Of a stretch of DNA of 64,000 bases, positions 25,796 through 35,815 are shown piece after piece. Under the pieces are notes generated by a model. The model saw only the letters and a list, made by a program, of their open reading frames with translations, had not been told where the DNA came from and made no database searches. Origin of the DNA: Paenimyroides ummariense (GTDB lineage: Bacteria; Bacteroidota; Bacteroidia; Flavobacteriales; Flavobacteriaceae); NCBI RefSeq assembly GCF_900115115.1, contig NZ_FOVI01000006.1:100668-164667 (forward strand), given 5' to 3'. The translations under genes were made by a program, and so were the position numbers. Every line of letters starts with the position of its first letter. Position 1 is the first letter of the stretch.

Positions 25796-26487
25796 AAATT
25801 CAATAAATCTATAAGTTCACTTGCTTTTTCAACAGCGTAAAAATGGTTGTGCACAATTTCATGGTCAATACGTTCGTGTGCCCAAGTGGTGTGGAAAGGC
25901 ACATGCACGGCGGTTGCACCAATGTTTAAAACCGGCAAAACATCAGACTTTAACGAATTTCCGATCATTAAAAAGTTCTCAGGTTCAATTTCTAAACGTT
26001 TCAAAAGCTTTTCGTAATCTAATTCTTCCTTTTCAACCATTACTTCGATATGATGAAAATAAGCGCCCAAACCCGATAAATGCAACTTGCGGTGTTGGTC
26101 TTTTAAATCGCCTTTTGTAGCCACGACCAATTTGTATTTTCCGTGTAACTGCTGTAAGGTTTCTTCAATTCCATCTAACAAAACAACAGGTTTGGCTAAT
26201 AGATCTTTACCAATTTCAATGATTTTTTCCATTACTTTGGTCGATACCGTGTGGTTCGAAACCTCGTAAGCCGTTTGTACCATCGACAAAACGTATCCTT
26301 TAATGCCGTAACCATACAACTGCAAATTATCAATCTGCGTTTTAAACAATGCCTGCGCCAAACTTTGTTTAGATAAATAATCGCTCATTAAAGCACAAAA
26401 TTTTTCTTCGGCTTCGTCAAAATAAGGTTCGTTAATAAACAGCGTATCATCTGCATCAAAAGCAATTACTTGAATGTTTTCAATCAT
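25792..26487 (-). CDS. HAD-family phosphatase
   Basis: The product has 231 residues. The four HAD motifs are visible: I, AFDADDTLF (nucleophile Asp near residue 10); II, Thr in VVATKGD; III, a Lys in DYEKLLKRL (approximate); IV, FLMIGNSLKSDVLPVLNIG. The cap of about 80 residues between motifs I and II fits a C1-type phosphoglycolate/nucleotide phosphatase group. The substrate is unknown. It overlaps the CAT-like gene by 4 bases. Confidence 0.88.
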   Translation of the reverse strand: MIENIQVIAFDADDTLFINEPYFDEAEEKFCALMSDYLSKQSLAQALFKTQIDNLQLYGYGIKGYVLSMVQTAYEVSNHTVSTKVMEKIIEIGKDLLAKPVVLLDGIEETLQQLHGKYKLVVATKGDLKDQHRKLHLSGLGAYFHHIEVMVEKEELDYEKLLKRLEIEPENFLMIGNSLKSDVLPVLNIGATAVHVPFHTTWAHERIDHEIVHNHFYAVEKASELIDLLNL

Positions 26488-26608
26488 TGGGTGAAAGTTT
26501 CCTCAAAGATAAAACCTAAATAAATTTCTATCCTTCAAAATTGGTGTTTTTGTTAAAAAAAATCGACCAATAATTAAATTTTGTACATTTAATAGAAAAA
26601 GAGAAACT

Positions 26609-26797
26609 ATGAAAAATGTAATTAAACAAGAAATGCAGCAGCTAAATTACGAAGATATAGCTGCTTTGGTAACCACAGGTGCAGCGGCAGGTATTGCCGT
26701 AACAAAAATTACAGGGCATTCAAAATCATTGGGTGCGGCTGTTGGCGTTGGCTTAAGTATGTTGTTTTACGGATTATTGAAAAAATACGGAAAGTGA
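26609..26797 (+). CDS. Small Gly/Ala-rich membrane protein
   Basis: The product has 62 residues. The central part (about 19-58) is hydrophobic and rich in Gly/Ala: VTTGAAAGIAVTKITGHSKS, then a second hydrophobic helix ending FYGLLKKYGK. It resembles a helical hairpin inserted in the membrane. Its stop overlaps the start of the next gene (GTGA arrangement), so the two are coupled. Function unknown. Confidence 0.65.
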   Translation: MKNVIKQEMQQLNYEDIAALVTTGAAAGIAVTKITGHSKSLGAAVGVGLSMLFYGLLKKYGK

Positions 26798-27351
26798 AAA
26801 AATTAGTGTTGTTGTTTGTTGTTGCTATTATAACTGGGTCTTGTTGTCAATACGATGATATAATATCTGTTGAAAAAACTAATAATGTCACGGTTTTAAT
26901 TGTTGATGATTTAACCAATAATTTTGAAGGCGGAAAGGTTTATCATTACAATGAACACTATCCAACGTATAATCTAAAGGTTGAAAATGTTCCGCCGGCT
27001 GATGTTGGATATATTAAAGTTCATTATACCGAAGGAAATCAGTTGGTTTATCATGCAACGCAGGTTTTTATGGGTAGTGGCGAAATAATTGTTCCAAACC
27101 CGATAACACCACCACAAGATTTCGATCGAGTTTTAACCGAAGATTTTATTGCGTTACCAAATAATGCTGTGGAATTAACAAATGCGCCATCTCCAGTCGG
27201 TAAAGCTCAAGAAAAATGGGCGCAAATTCAAAATTTGAAAGTTGTGCGTTACGCTTTGCAAAACAACAATGGTAAAGTGCATTATTTCAAGCAGGTTTTT
27301 GATACCGGTTTGGTAGAAAACGCCAAATGGGTTTTTATTATAAAATATTAA
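26794..27351 (+). CDS. Exported protein or lipoprotein, GTG start
   Basis: The product has 185 residues and starts at GTG 26794, four bases inside the previous gene. The start is supported by a signal sequence directly after it (KKLVLLFVVAIITGSCC). A lipobox-like ITGSC gives a lipid anchor at residue about 17. The mature part is beta-rich with no recognised motif; a proline-rich loop occurs near residue 108 (VPNPITPPQDFD). It ends in a good terminator. Confidence 0.65.
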   Translation: MKKLVLLFVVAIITGSCCQYDDIISVEKTNNVTVLIVDDLTNNFEGGKVYHYNEHYPTYNLKVENVPPADVGYIKVHYTEGNQLVYHATQVFMGSGEIIVPNPITPPQDFDRVLTEDFIALPNNAVELTNAPSPVGKAQEKWAQIQNLKVVRYALQNNNGKVHYFKQVFDTGLVENAKWVFIIKY

Positions 27352-27374
27352 GGTTGCCAAGTGCAACCTTTTTT
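27350..27374 (+). terminator. Terminator
   Basis: AAGGTTGC (27350-27357) pairs with GCAACCTT (27363-27370); a T run follows. It overlaps the stop codon of the exported-protein gene. Confidence 0.85.
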
Positions 27375-27433
27375 ATTGATTTTCTAAAATAAACTTTTAT
27401 TTTAGCAGTTAAAACAAACTAAAACTTTCAACT

Positions 27434-28861
27434 TTGGAACAAACAACAACAGACAACACCTTAAAGCGCGGGTTGTCTAACCGCCATATTCAGCTAATTG
27501 CGTTGGGTGGTGCTATTGGTACCGGCTTATTTTTAGGAATTGGACCGGCAGCCGTTTTAGCAGGACCATCGGTTATTTTTGGATATGCCTTTGCAGGAAT
27601 CATCGCTTTTTTTATTATGCGTCAGTTGGGAGAAATGGTGGTAGAAGAACCTGTTTCGGGATCTTTTTCGCATTTTGCCTATAAATATTGGGGTTCTTTT
27701 GCGGGTTATGCTTCGGGTTGGAACTATTGGATTTTGTACATACTGGTTTCCATGTCTGAATTAACCGCTATTGGAATTTACGTACAATATTGGTGGCCCG
27801 AAATTCCTTTGTGGTCATCAAGTACCTTTTTCTTTTTGGCAATTACGGCATTGAATTTAGGTTCTGTGAAAATGTTTGGCGAAGCCGAGTTTTGGTTTTC
27901 TATTATTAAAGTTGTTGCTATTGTTGCAATGATTGTTTTTGGTACGTATTTATTGATTTCGGGAACGGGCGGCGAACAGGCAAGTATATCAAATCTGACA
28001 AATAATGGCGGATTTTTTCCTAAAGGATGGTTCGAAAAAACAGAAAGCGGATATCAGGGATTATTGTCGGTTATGGCAATCATCATGTTTTCATTCGGAG
28101 GTTTGGAACTGATAGGAATTACAGCTGCCGAAGCCGAAAATCCGGAGAAAAACATTCCAAAAGCAACCAATCAGGTTATTTATAGAATTTTGATTTTCTA
28201 TGTTGGAGCCTTAATCATCCTTTTTTCGCTTTCGCCTTGGGAAACCATCACCACAAAAACAAGTCCGTTTGTTACCGTTTTCGATAATTTAAAAGGAATG
28301 CATTTTAACTTTTTCGGAACCGATGTTTCGGCAACAAACTTAATTGCAAATGCTTTAAATTTAATTGTTTTAACAGCAGCGTTATCGGTTTATAACTCAT
28401 CGGTTTACAGCAACAGCCGTATGTTGTTTGGTTTGGCAGAACAAGGTAATGCACCGAAATTCCTATTAAAGTTGAACAAGAGTTTTGTGCCAACGCGTGC
28501 CATTATCGTATCAAGCTGTTTTGCTGCTATTTGTATTTTAATCAATAAATTTGTGCCAGAACAAGCATTTGAGATATTAATGTCGCTTGTGGTTTCTTGT
28601 TTAATCATCAACTGGGTAATGATCTCTTTTACGCATCTAAAATTCCGCAAGTTTAAAGATCAGGCAAATATCAAAACGAAGTTCCCATCTATAATATATC
28701 CTGTTTCAAATTACATCTGTATTGTGTTTTTACTGGCAATTTTAGCAATTATGACTATTACGGGTATGCATGTTTCGGTAATTTTAATTCCGGTTTGGTT
28801 AATTATTCTGTTTATAACGTATCAAATTGTTCAAAAGAACAAACAGCAGAAAACTGTTTAG
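27434..28861 (+). CDS. Amino-acid permease (AAT family)
   Basis: The product has 475 residues and about 12 membrane helices. The N-terminal signature of the amino-acid transporter family is HIQLIALGGAIGTGLFLGIG in helix 1, followed by EEPVSGSFSHFA. The family (AroP, PheP, AnsP, CycA) takes up amino acids with protons; the specific substrate cannot be read from the sequence. The start is TTG 27434; no ATG is available that would keep helix 1 intact. It is transcribed alone, 82 bases after the previous gene. Confidence 0.9.
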   Translation: MEQTTTDNTLKRGLSNRHIQLIALGGAIGTGLFLGIGPAAVLAGPSVIFGYAFAGIIAFFIMRQLGEMVVEEPVSGSFSHFAYKYWGSFAGYASGWNYWILYILVSMSELTAIGIYVQYWWPEIPLWSSSTFFFLAITALNLGSVKMFGEAEFWFSIIKVVAIVAMIVFGTYLLISGTGGEQASISNLTNNGGFFPKGWFEKTESGYQGLLSVMAIIMFSFGGLELIGITAAEAENPEKNIPKATNQVIYRILIFYVGALIILFSLSPWETITTKTSPFVTVFDNLKGMHFNFFGTDVSATNLIANALNLIVLTAALSVYNSSVYSNSRMLFGLAEQGNAPKFLLKLNKSFVPTRAIIVSSCFAAICILINKFVPEQAFEILMSLVVSCLIINWVMISFTHLKFRKFKDQANIKTKFPSIIYPVSNYICIVFLLAILAIMTITGMHVSVILIPVWLIILFITYQIVQKNKQQKTV

Positions 28862-28870
28862 AAGTTAATT

Positions 28871-29336
28871 ATGAAAGCACGTATAGATAAAACTATTCCT
28901 TTATTCAGTATTGTTTATGGAGCGTTTTTTACTTTACTATTTTTGTTTTCTTATAATTTAAACCAAAAAGTAATTTTCAATATTTTGGCTTTTTTTAGGT
29001 ATTTTAATCGTGACTTTTAGTCTATGGAAAATAGAAACTTTTATAATTATTGATGATAAACTTATAAAATCAAATTTCTTGGGTTTGTATAAGAAAACGA
29101 TCAATTTGAAGGATTCATTTACTTATAATAAGAAGATCGTAAACACAAATCATTTTAAAAACCCTCTGAATATTATTAAATGGTTTTCAAACGATAACAA
29201 GTATTTTATATTTAGAAAAGTCAGTATTGCAACACAAAATGGTCGGAAGATTATTATTGATGAAAGATCAATCAAAAAAGAAGACTTTAATATTCTTTAC
29301 AAAACAATTAAAAGCTATAAAAAACATCAATCTTAA
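28871..29336 (+). pseudogene. Small membrane protein with a frameshift in a T run
   Basis: ATG 28871 opens a frame with two hydrophobic segments (SIVYGAFFTLLFLFSY, then VIFNILAFF) that ends early. The continuation (LGILIVTFSLWKIETFIIID and onwards, to 29336) is in another frame. Removing one T from the seven-T run at 28990-28996 gives a single open frame of 154 residues: two membrane helices, then a cytoplasmic PH-like domain with IDDKLIKSNFLGLYKKTINL. Either a slipped-strand mutation or a homopolymer sequencing error fits. The plan resembles the membrane PH protein at 10391. Confidence 0.7.
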
Positions 29337-29401
29337 TATAGCTTAACAATTGTTGCCAAAGTATTTTGTAATTTTAAGAATCGAACAAAACTAAAATTAT
29401 T

Positions 29402-29680
29402 ATGGAAATCAATCACAGAAAAGAAGAAAATAAAGGTGCTTTTATTGCAACTGAAAACGGAGCAAAAGCTGGCGAAATGACTTACAGCAAAGCAGGTGAT
29501 ACATTAATTATTATAGATCATACCGAAGTTGATCCCGCATTTGGTGGTCAAGGAGTTGGAAAAAAGATGGTTTTGTCAGCTGTTGATTTCGCTCGAGAAA
29601 ACAACATTAAGATTTTGCCTTTATGTCCGTTTGCTAAAGCAGCATTCGATAAAGATGCAACTATTCAAGATGTACTTTAA
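29402..29680 (+). CDS. GNAT-like N-acetyltransferase (YjdJ type)
   Basis: The product has 92 residues, typical of the small GNAT_like (COG2388) family. The signature strand-turn DPAFGGQGVGKKMVLSAVDF contains the acetyl-CoA pyrophosphate loop (QGVGKK), and KILPLCPFAKAAF ends the domain with the usual CP(F/Y) motif. It acetylates an unknown small molecule or protein in the cytoplasm. A strong UUCG-loop terminator follows. Confidence 0.9.
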   Translation: MEINHRKEENKGAFIATENGAKAGEMTYSKAGDTLIIIDHTEVDPAFGGQGVGKKMVLSAVDFARENNIKILPLCPFAKAAFDKDATIQDVL

Positions 29681-29698
29681 GCATTAAATATTTGAAAG

Positions 29699-29720
29699 CA
29701 GTTCTTCGGAACTGTTTTTT
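29699..29720 (+). terminator. Terminator with UUCG loop
   Basis: CAGTTC (29699-29704), loop TTCG, GAACTG (29709-29714), then six T. The tetraloop is of the very stable UUCG type. Confidence 0.9.
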
Positions 29721-29755
29721 GTTTATTCTCATTATATTTATAAAAATTTCGATAC

Positions 29756-30859
29756 ATGAAACAGCTTTTCTCTTCATTATTTATTTGTGCTTTCCTGATG
29801 CTTTCTTGTAAAAAGAATACTCCGGAAACCACTATTCAGCCAGAACAAAATCAAAAAACATTAAAATTAGAATTAGCCGAAGCACAAAAGATCATCGCGC
29901 TGCCGCTGCATTGTTTAGAAGTTGAATATCCGAATAAATTGGGACAGGTTTTAAAATCATCAGACGAATTGAAATCGCCTAAACAGTTGCGACCAATTTT
30001 TTACGGTTGTTTCGATTGGCATTCGTCGGCACATGGATATTGGTCGATAGTGAAGTTAGTGAAGCAGTTTCCAGAATTATACAAGGATAAAACAATAGAT
30101 CAGTTGCTAACAAAAGTATTTACTGATGAAAATGTATCAATAGAAAAATCTTTTTTCGATCAACCACACAATAAAACTTTCGAAAGAACTTACGGTTGGG
30201 CTTGGTTTTTCAAGTTACAGGAAGAATTATATACATGGAAAGATAACCCGAAAGCGCAGCAATGGTACAAAACGTTGCAACCTTTAGAAAATGTTTTTGT
30301 TGAACGATATTTGGAATATCTGCCAAAATTAAATTACCCAATCAGAACCGGAACACACGACAATACCGCATTTGGAATGGCGTTGAGTTTGGAATATGCT
30401 CAAACGGTTGGTAACACCAAATTAAAAGACGCGATTACCGCAAAAGCAAAAGAATTATATACGAACGATGCCGATTGCCCAATTACTTACGAACCAAGCG
30501 GTCACGATTTTTTATCGCCTTGTTTGCAGGAAGCTTGGCTAATGAGTAAAGTTTTGCCACAAACCGATTATAAAGCCTGGTTACAGAAATTTTTACCACA
30601 ATTGTTTGATAAGAAATTTGATTTAGAAGTTGGAAAAGTATCGGATAGAACCGACGGTCACTTGGTGCATTTAGACGGATTGAATTTCAGCAGAGCTACT
30701 TGTTTGTTTCAAATTACCAAAGTGTTGCCTGAACTGAACCATTTAAAACCAATAGCTGAAAAACATTTCAATACTGCTTTTCCAAATATATCAAACGATG
30801 ATTATATGGGAAGCCATTGGTTGGGAAGTTTTGCATTGCAAGCTTTAGAAGAACAATAA
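29756..30859 (+). CDS. DUF2891 lipoprotein
   Basis: The product has 367 residues. A lipoprotein signal (LLFS... ending LMLSC, Cys about 18) precedes a helical domain of the DUF2891 family. Signature regions are PLHCLEVEYPNKLGQVL, then FYGCFDWHSSAHGYWSIVKL, then GTHDNTAFGMALSLEYA and GHDFLSPCLQEAWLM. The conserved Trp/His/Asp residues and the alpha/alpha barrel shape suggest a glycoside hydrolase-like enzyme, but no activity is known. Lipid anchoring would place it at the envelope. It lies just upstream of an AraC regulator gene. Confidence 0.85.
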   Translation: MKQLFSSLFICAFLMLSCKKNTPETTIQPEQNQKTLKLELAEAQKIIALPLHCLEVEYPNKLGQVLKSSDELKSPKQLRPIFYGCFDWHSSAHGYWSIVKLVKQFPELYKDKTIDQLLTKVFTDENVSIEKSFFDQPHNKTFERTYGWAWFFKLQEELYTWKDNPKAQQWYKTLQPLENVFVERYLEYLPKLNYPIRTGTHDNTAFGMALSLEYAQTVGNTKLKDAITAKAKELYTNDADCPITYEPSGHDFLSPCLQEAWLMSKVLPQTDYKAWLQKFLPQLFDKKFDLEVGKVSDRTDGHLVHLDGLNFSRATCLFQITKVLPELNHLKPIAEKHFNTAFPNISNDDYMGSHWLGSFALQALEEQ

Positions 30860-30916
30860 TATATTTTAAAATTAAAAATAGAAATGTAATTTTTAGTATA
30901 TTTATATTAAAAGATT

Positions 30917-31735
30917 ATGAATCAGTTTCCTATATACAAATTCAATGAGGAGGATATTCAAAATAATTTAGTACGGGTGGTTCAATTAGAAGAATCAAGC
31001 GGTTATATTTTTGATACTTTTCACACTCACGAATACAACGAAATGCTGATTTTTATTTCGGGTGGTGGAACGCATAATATCAACTTTAAAATTCATGAAA
31101 TTTGCGATTATTCTATTCATTTGCTTGCCGCAAATGATCTGCATTGGGTTGAACGCGCACATACATCGAACGGATTTGCCGTTATGTATAAAGATCAATT
31201 GTTACATAAATTACGCATTTTAAACCAGGGAATAGATTTTTTTGATCTTTTTGGTAATTCAAATGTTATAAATTTAAATAAACAAGATAAAAAGAGTTAT
31301 GAATTTATATTTGATGAAATAGGCAGAAACCGACAAAATGCCGATTATTTATTGCAGTTAGTAGCTGCTTTAATAGTTAGGATAGCTTCTACACATTTTG
31401 AATTGCTAAATACAAAGTGCACCTCAGATCCTTTAATTCACAAAATAGGTGATTTAATAGAAACAAATTATAAAAAGCACCTTACATTGGTGCATTATGC
31501 AGGTTTGCTAAATATAGAACCACGCACGTTACAAAACAGAGTAAATAAAATATCTGGAAAAACCATTAAAGAATTGCAAAACGACCGGTTATTAAAAGAA
31601 GCTAAACGGTTAATCTGTATTTCGGGTTTAAGTATTAGCGAAATTGCTTTTGAATTAGGTTTTAATGATACGGCATATTTTAGTAATTGGTTTAAAAAGC
31701 ATACCAATATAATACCTTCGGAATACAAAATGTAA
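30917..31735 (+). CDS. AraC-family transcription regulator
   Basis: The product has 272 residues. The N-terminal half is a cupin-like sensor domain (HTHEYNEMLIFISGGGTHNI). The C-terminal half (about 175-272) has two helix-turn-helices, with RTLQNRVNKISGKTIKELQN and LSISEIAFELGFNDTAYFSN. The last part is the AraC signature FSNWFKKHTNIIPSEYK. It is expected to activate or repress in response to a small ligand. Target genes are not evident; the upstream DUF2891 gene is a candidate by position. Confidence 0.92.
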   Translation: MNQFPIYKFNEEDIQNNLVRVVQLEESSGYIFDTFHTHEYNEMLIFISGGGTHNINFKIHEICDYSIHLLAANDLHWVERAHTSNGFAVMYKDQLLHKLRILNQGIDFFDLFGNSNVINLNKQDKKSYEFIFDEIGRNRQNADYLLQLVAALIVRIASTHFELLNTKCTSDPLIHKIGDLIETNYKKHLTLVHYAGLLNIEPRTLQNRVNKISGKTIKELQNDRLLKEAKRLICISGLSISEIAFELGFNDTAYFSNWFKKHTNIIPSEYKM

Positions 31736-31737
31736 AA

Positions 31738-31768
31738 AAGTCTTGTATTTGTATTACAAGGCTTTTGC
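31738..31768 (+). terminator. Terminator after the AraC gene
   Basis: AAGTCTTGTA (31739-31747 core) pairs with TACAAGGCTT (31755-31764), one G-T pair, then a T run. It also lies at the 3' end of the converging pseudogene. Confidence 0.7.
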
Positions 31769-31771
31769 TTT

Positions 31772-33055
31772 TTATTTTATAATTACTTTTTTAACTATTT
31801 TTTGTTTAGATGTTTGAATAAACAATAAATAATTTCCTGATGAAACGGACGAAACATCTAAATGTTCTAAATCGTCTTTATATGTTTTAATAATTTTCCC
31901 TGAAGTATCCATTAAATGGATAAAATTAATATTATTATTACTTGAATTTTGAATGTTAATTAAATTATGAGCAGGGTTGGGATAAATATTAAACGTATTA
32001 TCATCTATAAATTCTTTTAATGAAAAGTGCTGTAGCAGGTTGTTCTTTAGTTTTTAATAAGGAACTTATTGTACGGTTGTTACTCAAAAGTTCCTCATTT
32101 GAAGCGTATCCTTTATCCATATCAAATTGTATGTAATTTATACCATTAAGATTATTTTCAATAGTTTGCAAACTCCACGATTGACCAGCATTGTCGCTAC
32201 GGTAAATATTTCCGGCTAAAGCTATATACCCACAAGCATTATTTATAAAATAAAAATCGGTTGGCGGACGCGTTGCTAAAGGCAGATTTAATTCTGCCCA
32301 AGTATTCCCAATATCTTGTGTTGTTTATAAAACACCTGTTCCAGTAATTGCAAAACCTTGTAAATTGTTTACGAATTGTATCTTATCTTTTTTATTCCAT
32401 AGATCTATATTTAGCCAATTCATAGAATTGATAACATTCCAAGTGTTTCCGCCATCGTTTGTTTTTAGAATTTCAGAAGTACTGTTAATGTAATCATCTG
32501 TTAACATTCTTATCATGAAACCCACATAGGGACTAATAAAATGCATCTCAGTTAAATTAGTATAAGTACCGTTTGTAAGTTGAGGTAAAGTTAAAGCTGT
32601 AAAATTAATTCCACCATTTGTAGTTCGGTATACCTTGTTTTCGCCATTTCGCGCAATAAATCCAATTTGATCTGTTATAAAGCTTATCTCGCTTATTTGT
32701 GTGGGGGAAAAAGTTGGAAAAAAGTCTGTATTAATTTGTTGCTATGTTTGTCCTCCGTTTTCAGTTTTTAATAAAATACGCCAGTCACCATAATCGGTTC
32801 CGCCAGCTATATATCCAGTTTTTTTATCTATAAATTCAACTTCGTGCAATATAGTGTACATTGTTGAATCTATAATATAAGAGTTCCAAGTTTGTCCACC
32901 ATCAGTTGTTTTTATAATGTTAGAAGAATCGAAAGTGTATAGTTGTAATGCGTAGAAATAGTATCGTTTGCAGTAGGAACTATATTCCATTGCGTCTGTG
33001 CCTGCATTTTTCCAAAGGTAAGTACAAAAATGATGATGGTAATTATTTTTTCCAT
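31772..33055 (-). pseudogene. Decayed T9SS-sorted beta-propeller protein
   Basis: Reading the minus strand from ATG 33055 gives a signal peptide. Sequences then follow with the repeated signature TTDGGQTWNSY, ENGGQT, TTNGGINFT and LKTNDGGNTWNVI, typical of YCF48/sortilin-like propellers. The C-terminal sorting domain (NTFNIYPNPAHNLINI to KQKIVKKVIIK, ending 31772) is of the type A T9SS kind. The coding frame is broken several times: a shift near the N-terminus, TAG in place of a Trp codon after ENGGQT (about 32742), TAA near 32328, and a further shift near 32040. Residual open pieces are shadows of one dead gene. Confidence 0.85.
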
Positions 33056-33075
33056 GATAAATCTATGTATTAAAT

Positions 33076-33537
33076 TTATTTTTTTAAATAGAGATAAACT
33101 TCAAATCCAGTGGGTGGCGATGAACCATCTTCACGAATAATTTTGACTTTCAAATCATTGTTAGTTAATGAGGTTACTTGCAGAATTAATTCTCCATTAT
33201 CATCGTCTGTTAAAGTGATTATTTTTTTCGACTCGTCGTAAGACCATAATCCTTTATAGTTCTCAGGTAAACAGCTGTTTTCAGAATCGTGATATACTTC
33301 ATCCTTTATTCCCTCTTTTTTTAAGTCATAAAAATCATAATCACATTCTGGATTTTTTAAATTTTCACTATTAGTCAAATTACCATCTCTATACATTTCT
33401 TCTTTAATCATTTTCCATTTTCCTAATAATAAGGTTTTTGGATCGTCAGGTTCTGAAGGTATAGCAGTAGTGTCGTCATTCTTACAACTAGTGAAAACAA
33501 AAATGCTCATAAATAATAAAACAATATTTTTTCTCAT
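33076..33537 (-). CDS. Lipocalin-like lipoprotein
   Basis: The product has 153 residues. The lipobox FTSC (Cys about 18) follows a short signal. A lipocalin-like beta domain starts at LLGKWKMIKEEMYRDG. It contains paired Cys (ECDYD... and NSCLPEN), a GLWSYDESKKIITLTDDD strand pair and LKVKIIREDG. This is the plan of the many Flavobacterium lipocalin_5-type lipoproteins. Role unknown. It starts 20 bases downstream of the pseudogene and may have been its partner or a separate gene. Confidence 0.75.
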   Translation of the reverse strand: MRKNIVLLFMSIFVFTSCKNDDTTAIPSEPDDPKTLLLGKWKMIKEEMYRDGNLTNSENLKNPECDYDFYDLKKEGIKDEVYHDSENSCLPENYKGLWSYDESKKIITLTDDDNGELILQVTSLTNNDLKVKIIREDGSSPPTGFEVYLYLKK

Positions 33538-33625
33538 ATTAATGATTTATAAATTAATCTTATTAACAAATTTGCAAATTGATTTTTATTTTTATTTGTA
33601 AAAGAGCGAAATTCATATGTAAAAA

Positions 33626-33659
33626 AATGAAAAATGGTAATGGGTTTTAGCCATTACCA
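33626..33659 (-). terminator. Terminator of metG
   Basis: On the minus strand TGGTAATGG (33651-33659 complement) pairs with CCATTACCA (33635-33643 complement) over a seven-base loop; a T run follows toward 33620. It lies 27 bases after the metG stop. Confidence 0.8.
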
Positions 33660-33685
33660 ATCAACATAATCTCAATTTAAGATAT

Positions 33686-35746
33686 TTACCCAATTGTAGC
33701 TCCGTTGTGAACACCAGCTTCATCAGGGTTTACAAAAACCAATTTACCTTCTTTGGTTTCGGTTAGTAACAGCATTCCTTCGCTATTCACGCCGCGTAAA
33801 GCTCTTGGAGCTAAGTTTACCAAAACGGTAACTTGTTTGCCAATGACTTCTTCTGGAGTAAAATGTTCTGCAATTCCAGAAACAATCGTACGAACATCGA
33901 TACCTGTATCAACCTTTAAAACCAATAATTTATTAGCTTTTGGCATTTTTTCGGCTTCAATAATGGTTCCTACACGTAAATCAATCTTTGCAAAATCTTC
34001 GAATTGTGTCGTTTCTTTTTGAGGTTCAGCGGTTTTTGCTTCGGCTGCATTTGCCAGTTTTGTAGCTTCCAATTTATCTATTTGTTTTTGAATTTCTTCG
34101 TCTTCGATCTTTGCAAACAATAATTCTGCCTGACCAATTGTGTGACCTGCCGCAATTAAATTTGATGTTTCTGCCACTTTGTTCCAAGCAATCGGTTCAG
34201 CAATATTCAACATGTTTTTAAGTTTCGCTGCCGAAAATGGTAAAAATGGTTCTGCCAAAGTCGATAATGCAGCAGCAATTTGTAATGCCACGTACATTTG
34301 CGTTTTTACGCGCTCTTCATCAGTCTTTATTAATTTCCAAGGTTCTTCATCAGCTAAATACTTGTTTCCTAAACGTGCTACGTTCATTAATTCACTTAAT
34401 GCTTCGCGGAAACGGTAGCGTTCAATTGAACTTTCAATTACTGCCGGATATGCTTTTAATTCTGCCAACGTTTGTTCATCAACTTCGTTAAAAGGATTAG
34501 GCGCAGGAATAATTCCGTTGTAATATTTATTGGTTAAAACCACCACACGGTTAATAAAATTTCCGAAAATAGCAACCAATTCGTTGTTATTACGAGCTTG
34601 GAAATCTTTCCATGTAAAATCGTTGTCTTTGGTTTCAGGTGCATTTGCCGTTAACGTATAACGCAACACATCTTGTTTTTCTGGGAAATCAACCAAATAT
34701 TCATTCAACCAAACTGCCCAGTTTTTAGAAGTCGATAATTTATTTCCTTCTAAATTTAAAAACTCGTTTGCAGGTACGTTATCAGGTAAAATATAACTGC
34801 CTTCTGCCTTTAGCATTGCCGGGAAAATAATGCAGTGAAACACAATATTGTCTTTCCCAATAAAATGAACCATTTTCGTGTCCTGATCTTTCCAATAAGG
34901 TTCCCAATCTTTTCCTTCGCGGGTAGCCCATTCTTTGGTCGATGAAATGTAACCAATAGGCGCATCAAACCAAACGTACAGTTTTTTGCCTTCGGCACCA
35001 TCAACAGGCACATCAATTCCCCAGTCTAAATCTCGAGTTACAGCACGTGGCTTCAAACCATCGTCTAACCATGATTTTACTTGTCCGTAAACGTTCGGTT
35101 TCCAATCGTTTTTATGACCTTCAATAATCCATTCGCGCAAAAAAGTATCGTACTGATCTAAAGGTAAAAACCAGTGCTTGGTTTCCTTTAAAATTGGTGT
35201 TGATCCTGTTATGGTCGATTTTGGATTGATTAAATCGGTTGCGTTTAACGATGTTCCGCATTTTTCACACTGATCGCCATACGCACCTTCGCTGTTACAT
35301 TTTGGGCAAGTTCCGGTTACAAAACGATCTGCCAAAAACTGATCTGCTACGGCATCGTATAATTGTTCGGTAACCTCTTCTATAAACTTGCCTTCATCGT
35401 ACAGTTTTCTAAAGAAATCAGAAGCTGTATCGTGATGGATTTTAGCTGAAGTACGCGAATAGTTATCAAACGAAATTCCAAATTCCTGAAAAGAATCTTT
35501 AATGATTTTGTTGTATTTATCGATCACTTCTTGCGGAGAAATGCCTTCTTTTTTGGCTTTCATAGAAATTGCCACTCCGTGTTCGTCGCTTCCGCAAATA
35601 AAAGCAACATCTTTATTTTGCTGGCGTAAAAAACGAGCGTAAATATCGGCAGGAACGTAAACGCCCGCCAAATGCCCAATATGTATAGGTCCGTTGGTGT
35701 ACGGCAAAGCCGCCGTTACGGTATATCGTTTAGGATTTTGAATCAT
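33686..35746 (-). CDS. metG: Methionyl-tRNA synthetase
   Basis: The product has 686 residues. It charges tRNA-Met in the cytoplasm. Class I motifs are HIGH (residues 22-25, in [13 protein letters not shown]) and the KMSKS-type KLSTSKN (about 337). The zinc ribbon [18 protein letters not shown] is at about 147-163. A C-terminal tRNA-binding domain (about 580-686: [20 protein letters not shown]) makes it the dimeric long form. An Ala/Glu-rich linker joins the parts. It is a full-length core gene; the start is preceded by a good promoter motif. Confidence 0.97.
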   Translation of the reverse strand: MIQNPKRYTVTAALPYTNGPIHIGHLAGVYVPADIYARFLRQQNKDVAFICGSDEHGVAISMKAKKEGISPQEVIDKYNKIIKDSFQEFGISFDNYSRTSAKIHHDTASDFFRKLYDEGKFIEEVTEQLYDAVADQFLADRFVTGTCPKCNSEGAYGDQCEKCGTSLNATDLINPKSTITGSTPILKETKHWFLPLDQYDTFLREWIIEGHKNDWKPNVYGQVKSWLDDGLKPRAVTRDLDWGIDVPVDGAEGKKLYVWFDAPIGYISSTKEWATREGKDWEPYWKDQDTKMVHFIGKDNIVFHCIIFPAMLKAEGSYILPDNVPANEFLNLEGNKLSTSKNWAVWLNEYLVDFPEKQDVLRYTLTANAPETKDNDFTWKDFQARNNNELVAIFGNFINRVVVLTNKYYNGIIPAPNPFNEVDEQTLAELKAYPAVIESSIERYRFREALSELMNVARLGNKYLADEEPWKLIKTDEERVKTQMYVALQIAAALSTLAEPFLPFSAAKLKNMLNIAEPIAWNKVAETSNLIAAGHTIGQAELLFAKIEDEEIQKQIDKLEATKLANAAEAKTAEPQKETTQFEDFAKIDLRVGTIIEAEKMPKANKLLVLKVDTGIDVRTIVSGIAEHFTPEEVIGKQVTVLVNLAPRALRGVNSEGMLLLTETKEGKLVFVNPDEAGVHNGATIG

Positions 35747-35767
35747 GACTGTATGGTTTTCAGCCTA

Positions 35768-35775
35768 CAAAAATA
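35768..35775 (-). promoter_or_regulatory. metG promoter, -7 box
   Basis: TATTTTTG on the minus strand matches TAnnTTTG and lies 22 bases before the ATG of metG. The expected TTTG 19 bases upstream is weak. Confidence 0.6.
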
Positions 35776-35815
35776 GTGAAAAATTTAGCGTTTTGTAATA
35801 ATATAAGTTCTATTT

